35,467 nt of DNA from an uncultured Bacteroidota bacterium (GTDB lineage Bacteria; Bacteroidota; Bacteroidia; Chitinophagales; Chitinophagaceae). Made by a program: the position numbers and the translations under genes. This document shows positions 7,709-15,739 of this stretch, in pieces. The notes under the pieces are model-generated. The model searched no databases, had not been told where the DNA came from, and was given only the letters and a program-made list of their open reading frames with translations. The DNA lies in the NCBI GenBank assembly GCA_903881585.1, contig CAIRTW010000259.1:1-35467 (forward strand). Direction: 5' to 3'. Position 1 is the stretch's first letter. Every line of letters starts with the position of its first letter.

Positions 7709-8155
7709 ATCAAAATCGTTGTTGACTCAAATATAGTGTTTAGTTGCATCCTTAACACTAATGGTACGATCGGAGATTTGATTTTCAACTCTGATGGCTT
7801 TTTTGAATTTTATAGCTGCAACTATATGCGTTATGAAATCGAAAAGCATTACAAAAAACTTAAACAAATCTCGAAACTTAGTGACGCTGAACTTAGCGTA
7901 GCACACTCCAGAGTTTTATCCCGCATACATTTTATCAATGAAGAATTAATACCAGAGAAAAGATGGATAGAGGCAGGCAAACTTATTTCAGACATTGACG
8001 TTGATGACATTGACTTCGTTGCCCTGACCAACCACTTAAAAGGTTTTTTATGGACCGGCGATAAGCCTCTTTACAATGGCCTTCGGAAAAAAGGTTTCAA
8101 AAAAGTATTGACAACTTCCGATCTTCAAAATAAAAGGCGCTCGAAAAAAGAATAA
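7709..8155 (+). CDS. PIN-domain toxin with a non-AUG (AUC) start
   Basis: A PIN-fold ribonuclease, the likely toxin of this pair. From ATC at 7709 it has 148 residues. Acidic positions expected for the metal site are Asp6 (KIVVDSNIVFS), Glu43/Glu45 (MRYEIEKHY), Asp100/Asp102 (DVDDIDFVALTNHLKG) and Asp118 (LWTGDKPL), all typical of the family. No ATG, GTG or TTG lies between the antitoxin stop at 7700-7702 and Asp6. The first standard start, GTG at 7736, would delete the first beta strand and Asp6. The sequence ATC-AAA-ATC-GTT looks like an ATG-AAA-ATC-GTT start altered at its third base. The toxin is therefore either weakly expressed from AUC, made by readthrough, or inactivated. Confidence 0.75.
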   Translation: MKIVVDSNIVFSCILNTNGTIGDLIFNSDGFFEFYSCNYMRYEIEKHYKKLKQISKLSDAELSVAHSRVLSRIHFINEELIPEKRWIEAGKLISDIDVDDIDFVALTNHLKGFLWTGDKPLYNGLRKKGFKKVLTTSDLQNKRRSKKE

Positions 8156-8172
8156 TGTGCAATTCGGAACAA

Positions 8173-8799
8173 TCAATCTCCCCTGAATTTCTCCATAGTA
8201 GCAGAAGTCTCTGAACTGATACCTTCCGACTTAACAATATTCCGGATGGTGAGGAAAAATATTTTGAAGTCGAGAGCGAAGCTGATGTTGTTTACATACC
8301 AGACATCATACTCAAATTTTTGCTGCCAGCTTATGGCGTTACGGCCATTTACCTGTGCCCAGCCGGTAATACCCGGCATGGCATCATGCCTGTGTCGTTG
8401 CACATCGCTATACAGAGGCAAGTATTCGATCAGCAAGGGGCGGGGGCCAATGAGGCTCATGTCACCTTTTATCACATTGAGCAGTTGCGGCAGTTCGTCG
8501 AGGGAGGTCTTCCGGATAAATTTGCCTATGCCTGTAAGCCGTACGGCATCGGGCAATAATTCGCCGTTTTTATCCTTGCGGTCGTTCATGGTCTTGAATT
8601 TTATCACCTTGAATATCCGCTCCTTTTTACCTGGCCTGCTTTGAAAAAAGAATGGTTTGCCGGAATTGGCAATGGCCAGCAGTATCACCACGATAATAAA
8701 AACAGGAGACAACACTGTGAAGATAATAAGCGCCACCAGCAGATCTATGACCCGCTTAAAGAAGTAAACGTATATGGATGATGTGAAACTTCGTTTCAT
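8173..8799 (-). CDS. Initiating sugar-1-phosphate transferase, PglC-like
   Basis: 208 residues, the size of the minimal monotopic phosphoglycosyl transferases. It transfers a sugar-1-phosphate from a UDP-sugar to undecaprenyl phosphate at the cytoplasmic face of the inner membrane, starting a lipid-linked glycan. A single hydrophobic reentrant segment (about 15-44) is followed by FKVIKFKTMND (63-73), the catalytic Asp101-Glu102 in SLDELPQLLNVIKGDMSLIG (99-118), the PRPLL motif and GITGWAQVNGRN. Its start overlaps the stop of the GT4 gene upstream by one base (TAATG). The nearby PglD/PglE-like genes suggest diNAcBac-1-phosphate as substrate, but related enzymes use other UDP sugars. Confidence 0.92.
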   Translation of the reverse strand: MKRSFTSSIYVYFFKRVIDLLVALIIFTVLSPVFIIVVILLAIANSGKPFFFQSRPGKKERIFKVIKFKTMNDRKDKNGELLPDAVRLTGIGKFIRKTSLDELPQLLNVIKGDMSLIGPRPLLIEYLPLYSDVQRHRHDAMPGITGWAQVNGRNAISWQQKFEYDVWYVNNISFALDFKIFFLTIRNIVKSEGISSETSATMEKFRGD

Positions 8800-10040
8800 T
8801 ATTTTCCTTTCACTATTTTACTGATATAGTTTATGTACTTCATCGCCAGTACCTCTCTGTCGAAATTCTCCTTTGCAAATCTGTAGCCACTTTCGCCTTC
8901 ACGCATTATACGTGCAGGATCATTGAGATAAAGGCGTATTATACGGTTGTACTCAGCGATGTTCTCCGGCTCCACATAAACACCCGCACCAGCAGCTTCA
9001 ACCAGCTCTCGCGATACACCATCTATCGCCATTAGTATAGGCCGCTTGCACGACATGTAGTCAAAGGTTTTGTTTGAATAAACGGTCTTAAAGGTATCAA
9101 CACGCTTTAATACCGATGCCCCCATTTCTGAAGCAAGGATGTAGCAAAACACTTCCGCCTTGGGCACAGAATCAAGGAACCGTACGTTTGCAATTTTCCG
9201 GTCCGCGGCCATTTTCATGAGGCGGTCTTTTTCCATGCCCTGTCCTATCAGCAGAAACAGCACATTGGTATCAGCAAGCGCTTCGCCCGCGTCCAGCAAC
9301 TGCTCCAGGTAATTGGCTACCCCATGTGCACCCACATAAGTGATCACAAACCGGCCTTCCAGATCATGTTCTTTGCGAAAAGCGTTACGGTCAAAATCAT
9401 TCAGCAGTTTTTCAGACAGGCTGAAATCGGATGCGTTTGATATCTGGATGAGCTTGTTCTCAGGTATGCCTTTCTTTTCTCTCAGTGCTGTGTAAAAAGC
9501 CGGAGTAAGCACATTGATCAATGCTGCTCTTTTATAAATGAATGCTTCCACCCAATAAGCTAGTTTTATGACCAGTTTATTGGTAAGCACCCCTGTATCA
9601 ATAGCCGATTCCGGCCACAGATCTCGCACCTCAAAGACAAACGGCATGCGGCGAAGCCGGGAAATAAGATAACCACTGGCCCCTACAAACAATGGCGGAG
9701 ACGTGACGATAACTACATCAAATTTTCCTTTGGCTTTGAACAGTCCGGCATACAGTGATGAGAACATAAAAGAAAAATACCCCCAAAGCCTGCCAATAAA
9801 ATGTTTGTTGTACGCCTCTGAAACATGGCATCGCCAAACATTAACAGCACCCTGCTGTTTGTTCACAAAATGTCTGCCTTTGTACTCCGCTATTTTTTCT
9901 TTGCCGTTATAATGCATCATGCCGCCAAGTACGGTCACGGTATGCCCCTGTTCTGTCCACACACGTGTGAATTCATTCCAACGGGAGCCGCCGGGATCAT
10001 TTTCTTCCAGAAAGTATTGGTGGATAAGCAGTATGTTCAT
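8799..10040 (-). CDS. WbuB-like glycosyltransferase, family 4
   Basis: 413 residues, cytoplasmic GT-B fold. The N-terminal acceptor domain starts MNILLIHQYFLEENDPGGSR, a WbuB-type opening with PGGSR at 16-20, followed by FEVRDLWPES (136-145). The donor domain contains TYVGAHG (234-240), LIGQG and SNKTFDYMSCKRP (322-334). WbuB-like enzymes typically add the second sugar, often an N-acetyl-L-fucosamine-like residue, onto the first lipid-linked sugar, and are commonly encoded beside the initiating transferase, as here. It overlaps the heparinase-like gene upstream by 4 nt and the PglC-like gene downstream by 1 nt. Donor specificity is not readable from sequence. Confidence 0.9.
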   Translation of the reverse strand: MNILLIHQYFLEENDPGGSRWNEFTRVWTEQGHTVTVLGGMMHYNGKEKIAEYKGRHFVNKQQGAVNVWRCHVSEAYNKHFIGRLWGYFSFMFSSLYAGLFKAKGKFDVVIVTSPPLFVGASGYLISRLRRMPFVFEVRDLWPESAIDTGVLTNKLVIKLAYWVEAFIYKRAALINVLTPAFYTALREKKGIPENKLIQISNASDFSLSEKLLNDFDRNAFRKEHDLEGRFVITYVGAHGVANYLEQLLDAGEALADTNVLFLLIGQGMEKDRLMKMAADRKIANVRFLDSVPKAEVFCYILASEMGASVLKRVDTFKTVYSNKTFDYMSCKRPILMAIDGVSRELVEAAGAGVYVEPENIAEYNRIIRLYLNDPARIMREGESGYRFAKENFDREVLAMKYINYISKIVKGK

Positions 10041-11929
10041 TTCTTGGTTTCAACGATTATGTGAGTATCAATAATCTTATTTTGGGCTGTAAAATAGCAT
10101 TCTTCGGTCTTCTCCTTTTGTCCGTATAAAGAGGAATACCAACCATCACGTTTTTCACATACCATGTCTTCGCCGTTTTCGTTCTTAGCAGTAATCAATA
10201 TTTTGCTTATCGGGTTTAGCGGCAGGTGCCACAGTTGTACCATTTTCATAGCGGGTGGCGCGTTAGTTACTACGTCTTTTATCTGCCATTCCGGCTCTCC
10301 TTTCTTCTTAATAACCACCCGCTGGTGAACAATATGCTCATTGATGTAGCGGAAAATATTCACCGAGCCTATGAACGTATATGCACCCACATCTTCGGTA
10401 ATAGCGGCCTTAGCATTTTGCGCCCAGAAGAACCAGATGAAATGCCCGCCTTTCAGCATCTGATCTTTATCATCGAGCATTACCGTATTGTGCGACTGCG
10501 TGCCACTAAAGTATCTTATGGTTCCTGCATCGGTATTGTACTTATAAGAACCTGCATCCGGCAAGATATTCTCTCCCTTATACCAAACATCAAGATGCAG
10601 ATTATCGGCTTGTGATGGCCGGTCTTTGTATGCGCCGCATTTAATAAACGTAAGCGTTTCCGGCTCCCGGATAATATAGTATCCCCCTTTAGTAAAAGTA
10701 TGTGCTCCATCAGCAGGGCTCCATTGAGTAGTTGGTTTGGCGATATTATACCAGGCTACATCTTCAAGGCTGCCCAACCCTATATCCATCCCCAGAACGG
10801 CTCCCAATGCCTGTACTTGTGGCCGGTAGTCGCGGAAATGCGCATTACTCAACCTGAAGAATAGCGCGCCGTCATTTGCGCCGTAATTAGGCAACCATCC
10901 GTTCTCTTCTACCATGCAAGTTCTCAGGAACGCAACCGACTTCCTAGCCCGGTCATACACCACATCACTGAACCGCTCACCATTCTTTTCAGACAATGCA
11001 ATGCCCCAGCTAAGCAATTGCACCACCACCCGGTGGTAATTCATAGAGAACTGCAGGAAGGTGCCATCATCATATACCTGGTAGGCTATCTCTTCTTCAA
11101 ACCATGCCTTTCCTTTTTTCTTCCAGACATCAGCTCCCGGCATGCCCGGAAAGAAGACGCCAGTAAGGTATAAGGCAAGTGTCTCCGTTATTGCATGATT
11201 GTTGCGCACAGCTATCCTGGAGAAATCAATGTTGTTATACACATGGTGCATGTGCCAGTAGATAGTATGCTGTATCTGATCAAACACTTCGTCATTGAGG
11301 AATCTGGAATTGCGATAGTAGTACAGGGCAAAGGTCCAGTTCAGTACCCGTAACGACATTTCCTGGCTACAGCGATAATTCGGGCCGCAATTGATGGGGT
11401 TACTTTTTATCCATGAGCTGATCTCGTTAAATACAAATTCAGCCTGATCGTCCTCATAATGATGATCGTAGCGGATGATGTCATAGAGATAAGAAAACCT
11501 CGACTTCTCCCACACAAATTTGATATCGCCTGCTTCTTTTGAATAATCGGCTATCTCTGTCCAATGTTTGCTAACATCGTATCTATGGCCGGAATCCGGA
11601 TTGGTGACCCAATCGTAATTGATGCCAAGATTGGCCGGCACACTGCTGAACAGCAAAAAATTACCGCTCTTTATTTTGTTAACCGTTTCTTTCAATTCCG
11701 GACTTTGGTTTCGCGGGATAGTAAGTGATTCGCGATCTGGAAAGAAAAATTTAGCAGGTTGTTGCTTCCATTGCGCGAGCGAGCAGTATTGTTTAAACGC
11801 TGGATTTACCGGGAATTTTCTTTTTAACAAACCACTGCGCCGCATCAACTCATAACGGGAGCGAAAAGCGACGTACTGCCACCCCATGTTGCCTAAAAGG
11901 TTAATTACTTTGCTTAGTCTTCCCGCCAT
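10037..11929 (-). CDS. Heparinase II/III-like (alginate lyase family) protein without signal peptide
   Basis: 630 residues from the ATG at 11929; a GTG at 11935 would add two. Residues ~40-400 form the all-alpha toroid, with AVRNNHAITET (240-250) and FSMNYHRVV (294-302). The C-terminal beta-sandwich holds ADNLHLDVW (441-449) and GTQSHNTV (476-483). Asn244, His245, Tyr298 and His445 are candidate lyase residues by analogy with the family. Family members cleave uronic-acid polysaccharides by beta-elimination, usually in the periplasm. No hydrophobic leader is visible; the N-terminus is basic (FRSRYELMRRSGLLKR). It overlaps the WbuB-like gene and starts 7 nt after the kinase stop. Its role in synthesis rather than degradation is unresolved. 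Confidence 0.85.
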   Translation of the reverse strand: MAGRLSKVINLLGNMGWQYVAFRSRYELMRRSGLLKRKFPVNPAFKQYCSLAQWKQQPAKFFFPDRESLTIPRNQSPELKETVNKIKSGNFLLFSSVPANLGINYDWVTNPDSGHRYDVSKHWTEIADYSKEAGDIKFVWEKSRFSYLYDIIRYDHHYEDDQAEFVFNEISSWIKSNPINCGPNYRCSQEMSLRVLNWTFALYYYRNSRFLNDEVFDQIQHTIYWHMHHVYNNIDFSRIAVRNNHAITETLALYLTGVFFPGMPGADVWKKKGKAWFEEEIAYQVYDDGTFLQFSMNYHRVVVQLLSWGIALSEKNGERFSDVVYDRARKSVAFLRTCMVEENGWLPNYGANDGALFFRLSNAHFRDYRPQVQALGAVLGMDIGLGSLEDVAWYNIAKPTTQWSPADGAHTFTKGGYYIIREPETLTFIKCGAYKDRPSQADNLHLDVWYKGENILPDAGSYKYNTDAGTIRYFSGTQSHNTVMLDDKDQMLKGGHFIWFFWAQNAKAAITEDVGAYTFIGSVNIFRYINEHIVHQRVVIKKKGEPEWQIKDVVTNAPPAMKMVQLWHLPLNPISKILITAKNENGEDMVCEKRDGWYSSLYGQKEKTEECYFTAQNKIIDTHIIVETKK

Positions 11930-11936
11930 CTGCACA

Positions 11937-14590
11937 TCAAAGGGTTACAATGAACTCCGTACCTTCATTTACTTTGCTCCTCACTTCTATTTTCCCGCCA
12001 AGAGATTCCACCTGTGTTTTTGTGATATAAAGCCCCACGCCCTTGCTGTCATAGCCCTGGTGGAATACAGCATTCAATTTAAATATTCTGTCGGCATACC
12101 TGCCCAGGTCTATACCCAGGCCATTGTCTTTTACGATCACCTGCACTTTCCCATTTTTCGTTTGCGTGCTTATGGTGATCTCCGGTGGAACATCTGGCCT
12201 GCAGTACTTGAGCGAATTACTGATAAAATTGTACAGAATGTTCTCAAGGTATGCCTTGGGATAGCTCACATTATTCACTTCAAGGTTGAGTATTATTTGG
12301 GCATGCTTCTCAAAAATAGTACTATATAGTTGGGTGGTAATATCATTCACCAATTCCGTGACAGTGCAGTCGTTGTATGGTATTTCTTTATCCAGTATTA
12401 TTTTAGTGATCTCCATAAGCGTGGCAAGGCTGCTCATCAGCGCTGAGCTGCTCTCTTCGATCAATTCAAGCGCTTCTTCCTGCGTAAAAAGGTCGCTGAT
12501 CGAGTTCTCTGATTCTGATGAATCTCCTTTGTACTTGGCTGACAACCCCCTCGACAACATTTTAATATTCGCCGCGGGGCCACGCAAATTATGAGCTATG
12601 ATATGGCTCAGATCTTCGAGCTGAGTGATCTTATTGATCAGGTTTATCCTGGTAGCTTCCATCTCTGCGTTCTTCCGCTGCAGTTCATTTTCAAGCTCCT
12701 TTCGCTTCGTTATATCAACGACCTGTGCGATCACAAATCTCGCGCTGTCATCATTGTTCCATACCACCGATACGGTCAGCGATACCAGAATGATCTTCTT
12801 TTTCTTTGAGACGTACCGTTTTTCAATATTGTAGGTGGATATCTGCCTTGTCAGGAGTTTCTTTACAAGCGTATGATCATTATGCAGGTCATCAGGGTAA
12901 GTAATGTGCTGTAGGGTAAGCTGCAACAGCTCATCCTTGGGGTAGCCTATCATATCGCACAGTACGTTGTTCACATCCAACCACCTCCCTTCCGGGCTTA
13001 TCAGGGCCATGCCAATGCCAGAGTAATCGAAAGCATTTGCAAAGGTATCGCGGCTGGTTTTTAATGCCTGCTCTGCTAATATGCGGTCAGTAATATTAAG
13101 CCCGTAACCTATCACCATCTGCAGTTCGCCACCTTCATCAAACACCGGGAACATAATGCGGAGATGATATTCGATCTCTCCTTTGGGGTTGTGCAATTTT
13201 TCTTCCCACTCTATAGGGTGCCTTTCATATTTTGCAGTGTTGAATATTTCCCGTCTTCTTTCTGCGATGGACATCGGTTTGTCCTTTGCCCGGCAATAGT
13301 CCTCGTCTGTCTTTCCTATCAGCCATTTCCGCAGCTCCTCATCCTTAATAGCAATGGGGTTAATAAACAGATACCTGTGCTGCGCATCAAAACCACTATA
13401 TCGGCAGCAATTGAATTAAGCACGTGCTCATAAAACATGCGCTGCTCTTCCAGCTTTTTTTCCTCATTCCTTTGGTCTGTAACATCTGCGAACTTCCAGA
13501 TGCCTCCTTTGTAGTTGTTGCCAAACGTGAGCGGTATGTAATCCCGCGTAAATACCCTCCCGTCTGCCAGCGCCCATGTTTCTTCCAGTACTATTTCATT
13601 CTTCTCAAGTATCTCATCAGTGCGCCTGGGGAATTTATCAGGTTCTTTATAAAAATATTTGCTTATGCCAAGGCTCTTGCTCACATCCTTTCCAACCAGC
13701 TGATCGGGTGAACCCTTGATATTGTACATGTTGCAAAACATCTGGTTGGCGAAAATAATTTTCCTGGATTCATCGGTAACCAATACACCATTTTGCAGAT
13801 TGTTTATCAGCTTAGATAATAGTTCGGCAGCACCTGAGTACCGCTCTTCTGATATTTTCCGGTCAGTAATATCAGTCTGCGTACCGATGAATCTAAGAGG
13901 CTCACCAGTCTGCGTATAAGAGACTGCAATGCCTCTGCTTAGTATCCATTTATAAGAACCATCCTTACACAAATACCGAAATTCTACCGTAAATGTTGAG
14001 GTCTTACCAGACAAATAATCCTCCCGAAGCTGTATGTAGCGCGGCATGTCATCGGGGTGCACTTTCGAAGCCCATTGGGTCCTTGTCGTTATCTCGGCAG
14101 CAGAGTAGCCGAACTCTTCGTGCCACTTATCCGAAAAATAAATTTTGTCCGTCTGGAGATTAACGTCCCACATACCGTCTCCGGCTGCGTCAAGCGCCAA
14201 CTTCCATTTGCCTTCTATCAGCGATACGCCTTCTTTCTTAGAGAGATTTTTTATGACAACAAATAAAAAGTCCTTATCCGGGTGGATCGGCAGCACACGT
14301 ATGCTATATGTTGCCGTGTATTGCTGATGCGAGATCGTATATTCAATACTGCCATTATCGCGGGTCTCAAAGCTCTTTGTTACCAGGCCGTCTATCTCGC
14401 CCAGGATATTCTCGTTACCCGAATCGATTATCTTTCGGCCCAGAAAACGAGTTGTGTCAGCCAGTTTGTAGCTGCCGTTTTCCCATATCCGGGAGATAAC
14501 ATGGGTCTGAGATACCTCCACGACAATGTCGCTCAACTGCAGTAGTGCATTTGCGACCGTTTCAATATCCTTTGACCGGGTTTTGATCAT
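11937..14590 (-). pseudogene. PAS-domain sensor histidine kinase, frameshifted
   Basis: Two adjacent frames form one kinase. The first (14590 to 13319) begins MIKTRSKDIETVANALLQL and holds several PAS/PAC segments, such as IYFSDKWHEEFGYSAAEIT and RFIGTQTDITDRK. It leaves the frame after AADIVVL. A one-base shift at the A4 run 13389-13392 restores DAQHRYLFINPIAIKDEELR, continuing into the second frame and two more PAS segments. Next come the phosphoacceptor SHIIAHNLRGPAANI, the N box ENILYNFISNSLKY and the G boxes DNGLGI and GVGLYITK. The repaired protein would be about 884 residues with no receiver domain. It lies 9 nt after wecB and 7 nt before the heparinase-like gene, so it is operonic. 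It could be a real mutation, a sequencing error or programmed slippage. Confidence 0.85.
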
Positions 14591-14599
14591 AATTCAAAC

Positions 14600-15700
14600 T
14601 TAACTTAAACTAAATATCCTGCAAATATGGTTTACGATCCTTCCTGATGTTTTACCATCCCACAACTCAGGTATAGCTCCCTTTTTCCACTGCCCTGAAA
14701 ACAACTTCTCAAACGCTGGTGCGATACTCTTCGGATCTGTGCCCAGCAACTCATTGGTTCCAACAGTGCAAGTCTCAGGCCGCTCTGTGCTGTCCCGCAA
14801 TGTCATGCACGGTACGCTCATCACTGTCGCTTCTTCGGTTATTCCTCCCGAATCCGTTACCACTGCTTTGGCATTCTTCACCAGGTAATTGAACTCAAGA
14901 TAACCTAAAGGATCGATTACATGCAAATTATTTGCCTCTATACCTATATGCTCCAACATTTTTGCAGTGCGCGGATGTACCGGAAAGATAACCGGCAAGC
15001 CCCGTGAAGAACTAATTATCGCGGTTATCAATTCTTTAAGATTGTCTTTATCGTCTACGTTTGCGGGGCGGTGCAGGGTCATCATGATGTAGGCCTTTTC
15101 GCTAAGGCCGAACTTATCCCACAGCTCCGGCTTTGTAAACCGGGGCATCTGCTTATACAAAGTATCTATCATGGTGTTGCCCACAAAAAACACCTGGCTA
15201 TCCGCTATCCCCGCTTTACGCAAATTACTATTTGCAACGTCTGATGTGGTAAAGAAATAGTCCGTGATCGCATCGGTCACTATCCTGTTGATCTCTTCCG
15301 GCATCGTCCAGTCGCCCGACCGGATGCCGCCTTCCACATGTGCCACCTTCGTATTGTTTACCTTTTTTGCAGCTATAGAGCAAGCCATGGTAGAGGTTAC
15401 ATCTCCCACAACTATGCACAGGTCGCACGGCTTTTCCAGCAACAGTTTCTCATAGCCGATCATTATCTTGCCTGTCTGTTCAGCCTGTGTTCCGGAGCCT
15501 ACTTCCAGGTTATGATGGGGATCAGGAATGCCAAGCTGCTCAAAAAAGTCACCGCTCATTTTTTTGTCGTAATGCTGCCCTGTATGCACCAAACGGAAAT
15601 TGATATCCACACCGGTTTTCCGCATAGTTTCTATCGCCTCAATAATTGGAGCTATCTTAATAAAATTTGGCCTTGCTCCTGCTATGATGTCTATTAACAT
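14600..15700 (-). CDS. wecB: UDP-N-acetylglucosamine 2-epimerase (non-hydrolysing)
   Basis: 366 residues from the ATG at 15700; a TTG nine bases earlier is less likely. The cytoplasmic enzyme interconverts UDP-GlcNAc and UDP-ManNAc, supplying ManNAc-type sugars for surface polysaccharide. Motifs seen are AGARPNFIKIAP (7-18), HTGQHYD (39-45), HVEGGIRSGD (121-130), TLHRPANV (208-215), DSGGITEE (283-290) and TERPET (305-310), all characteristic of the WecB family. Length is normal. No UDP-ManNAc dehydrogenase (WecC) is present. It follows the two-domain oxidoreductase by 39 nt and precedes the kinase by 9 nt in the same orientation. Related epimerases act on other UDP-HexNAc sugars, for example in the FnlC/CapG route. 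Confidence 0.93.
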   Translation of the reverse strand: MLIDIIAGARPNFIKIAPIIEAIETMRKTGVDINFRLVHTGQHYDKKMSGDFFEQLGIPDPHHNLEVGSGTQAEQTGKIMIGYEKLLLEKPCDLCIVVGDVTSTMACSIAAKKVNNTKVAHVEGGIRSGDWTMPEEINRIVTDAITDYFFTTSDVANSNLRKAGIADSQVFFVGNTMIDTLYKQMPRFTKPELWDKFGLSEKAYIMMTLHRPANVDDKDNLKELITAIISSSRGLPVIFPVHPRTAKMLEHIGIEANNLHVIDPLGYLEFNYLVKNAKAVVTDSGGITEEATVMSVPCMTLRDSTERPETCTVGTNELLGTDPKSIAPAFEKLFSGQWKKGAIPELWDGKTSGRIVNHICRIFSLS

Positions 15701-15704
15701 AAAC

Positions 15705-15730
15705 CCCAAACCCCTGAAGGGGCTTCTCCT
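15705..15730. repeat. Small CCCCT..AGGGG palindrome in the oxidoreductase-wecB gap
   Basis: AAACCCCTGAAGGGGCTT lies in the 39-nt gap between the two-domain oxidoreductase and wecB. It resembles the AAACCC-TTATA-GGGCTT element at 18667-18682, sharing both outer ends. It could form a small hairpin in the operon mRNA. Short palindromes of this kind are common in Bacteroidota intergenic DNA (general knowledge). Confidence 0.4.
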
Positions 15731-15739
15731 TGTTTTAAA

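Noticed and set aside
7736-7738. GTG as the natural start of the PIN toxin
   Set aside because: It would remove the first beta strand and the conserved Asp of the PIN fold, whereas the frame upstream encodes both.
10226-10615. Plus-strand open frame inside the heparinase-like gene
   Set aside because: It lies wholly antisense to a gene with clear family motifs, has no promoter, and its translation shows no recognisable domain.
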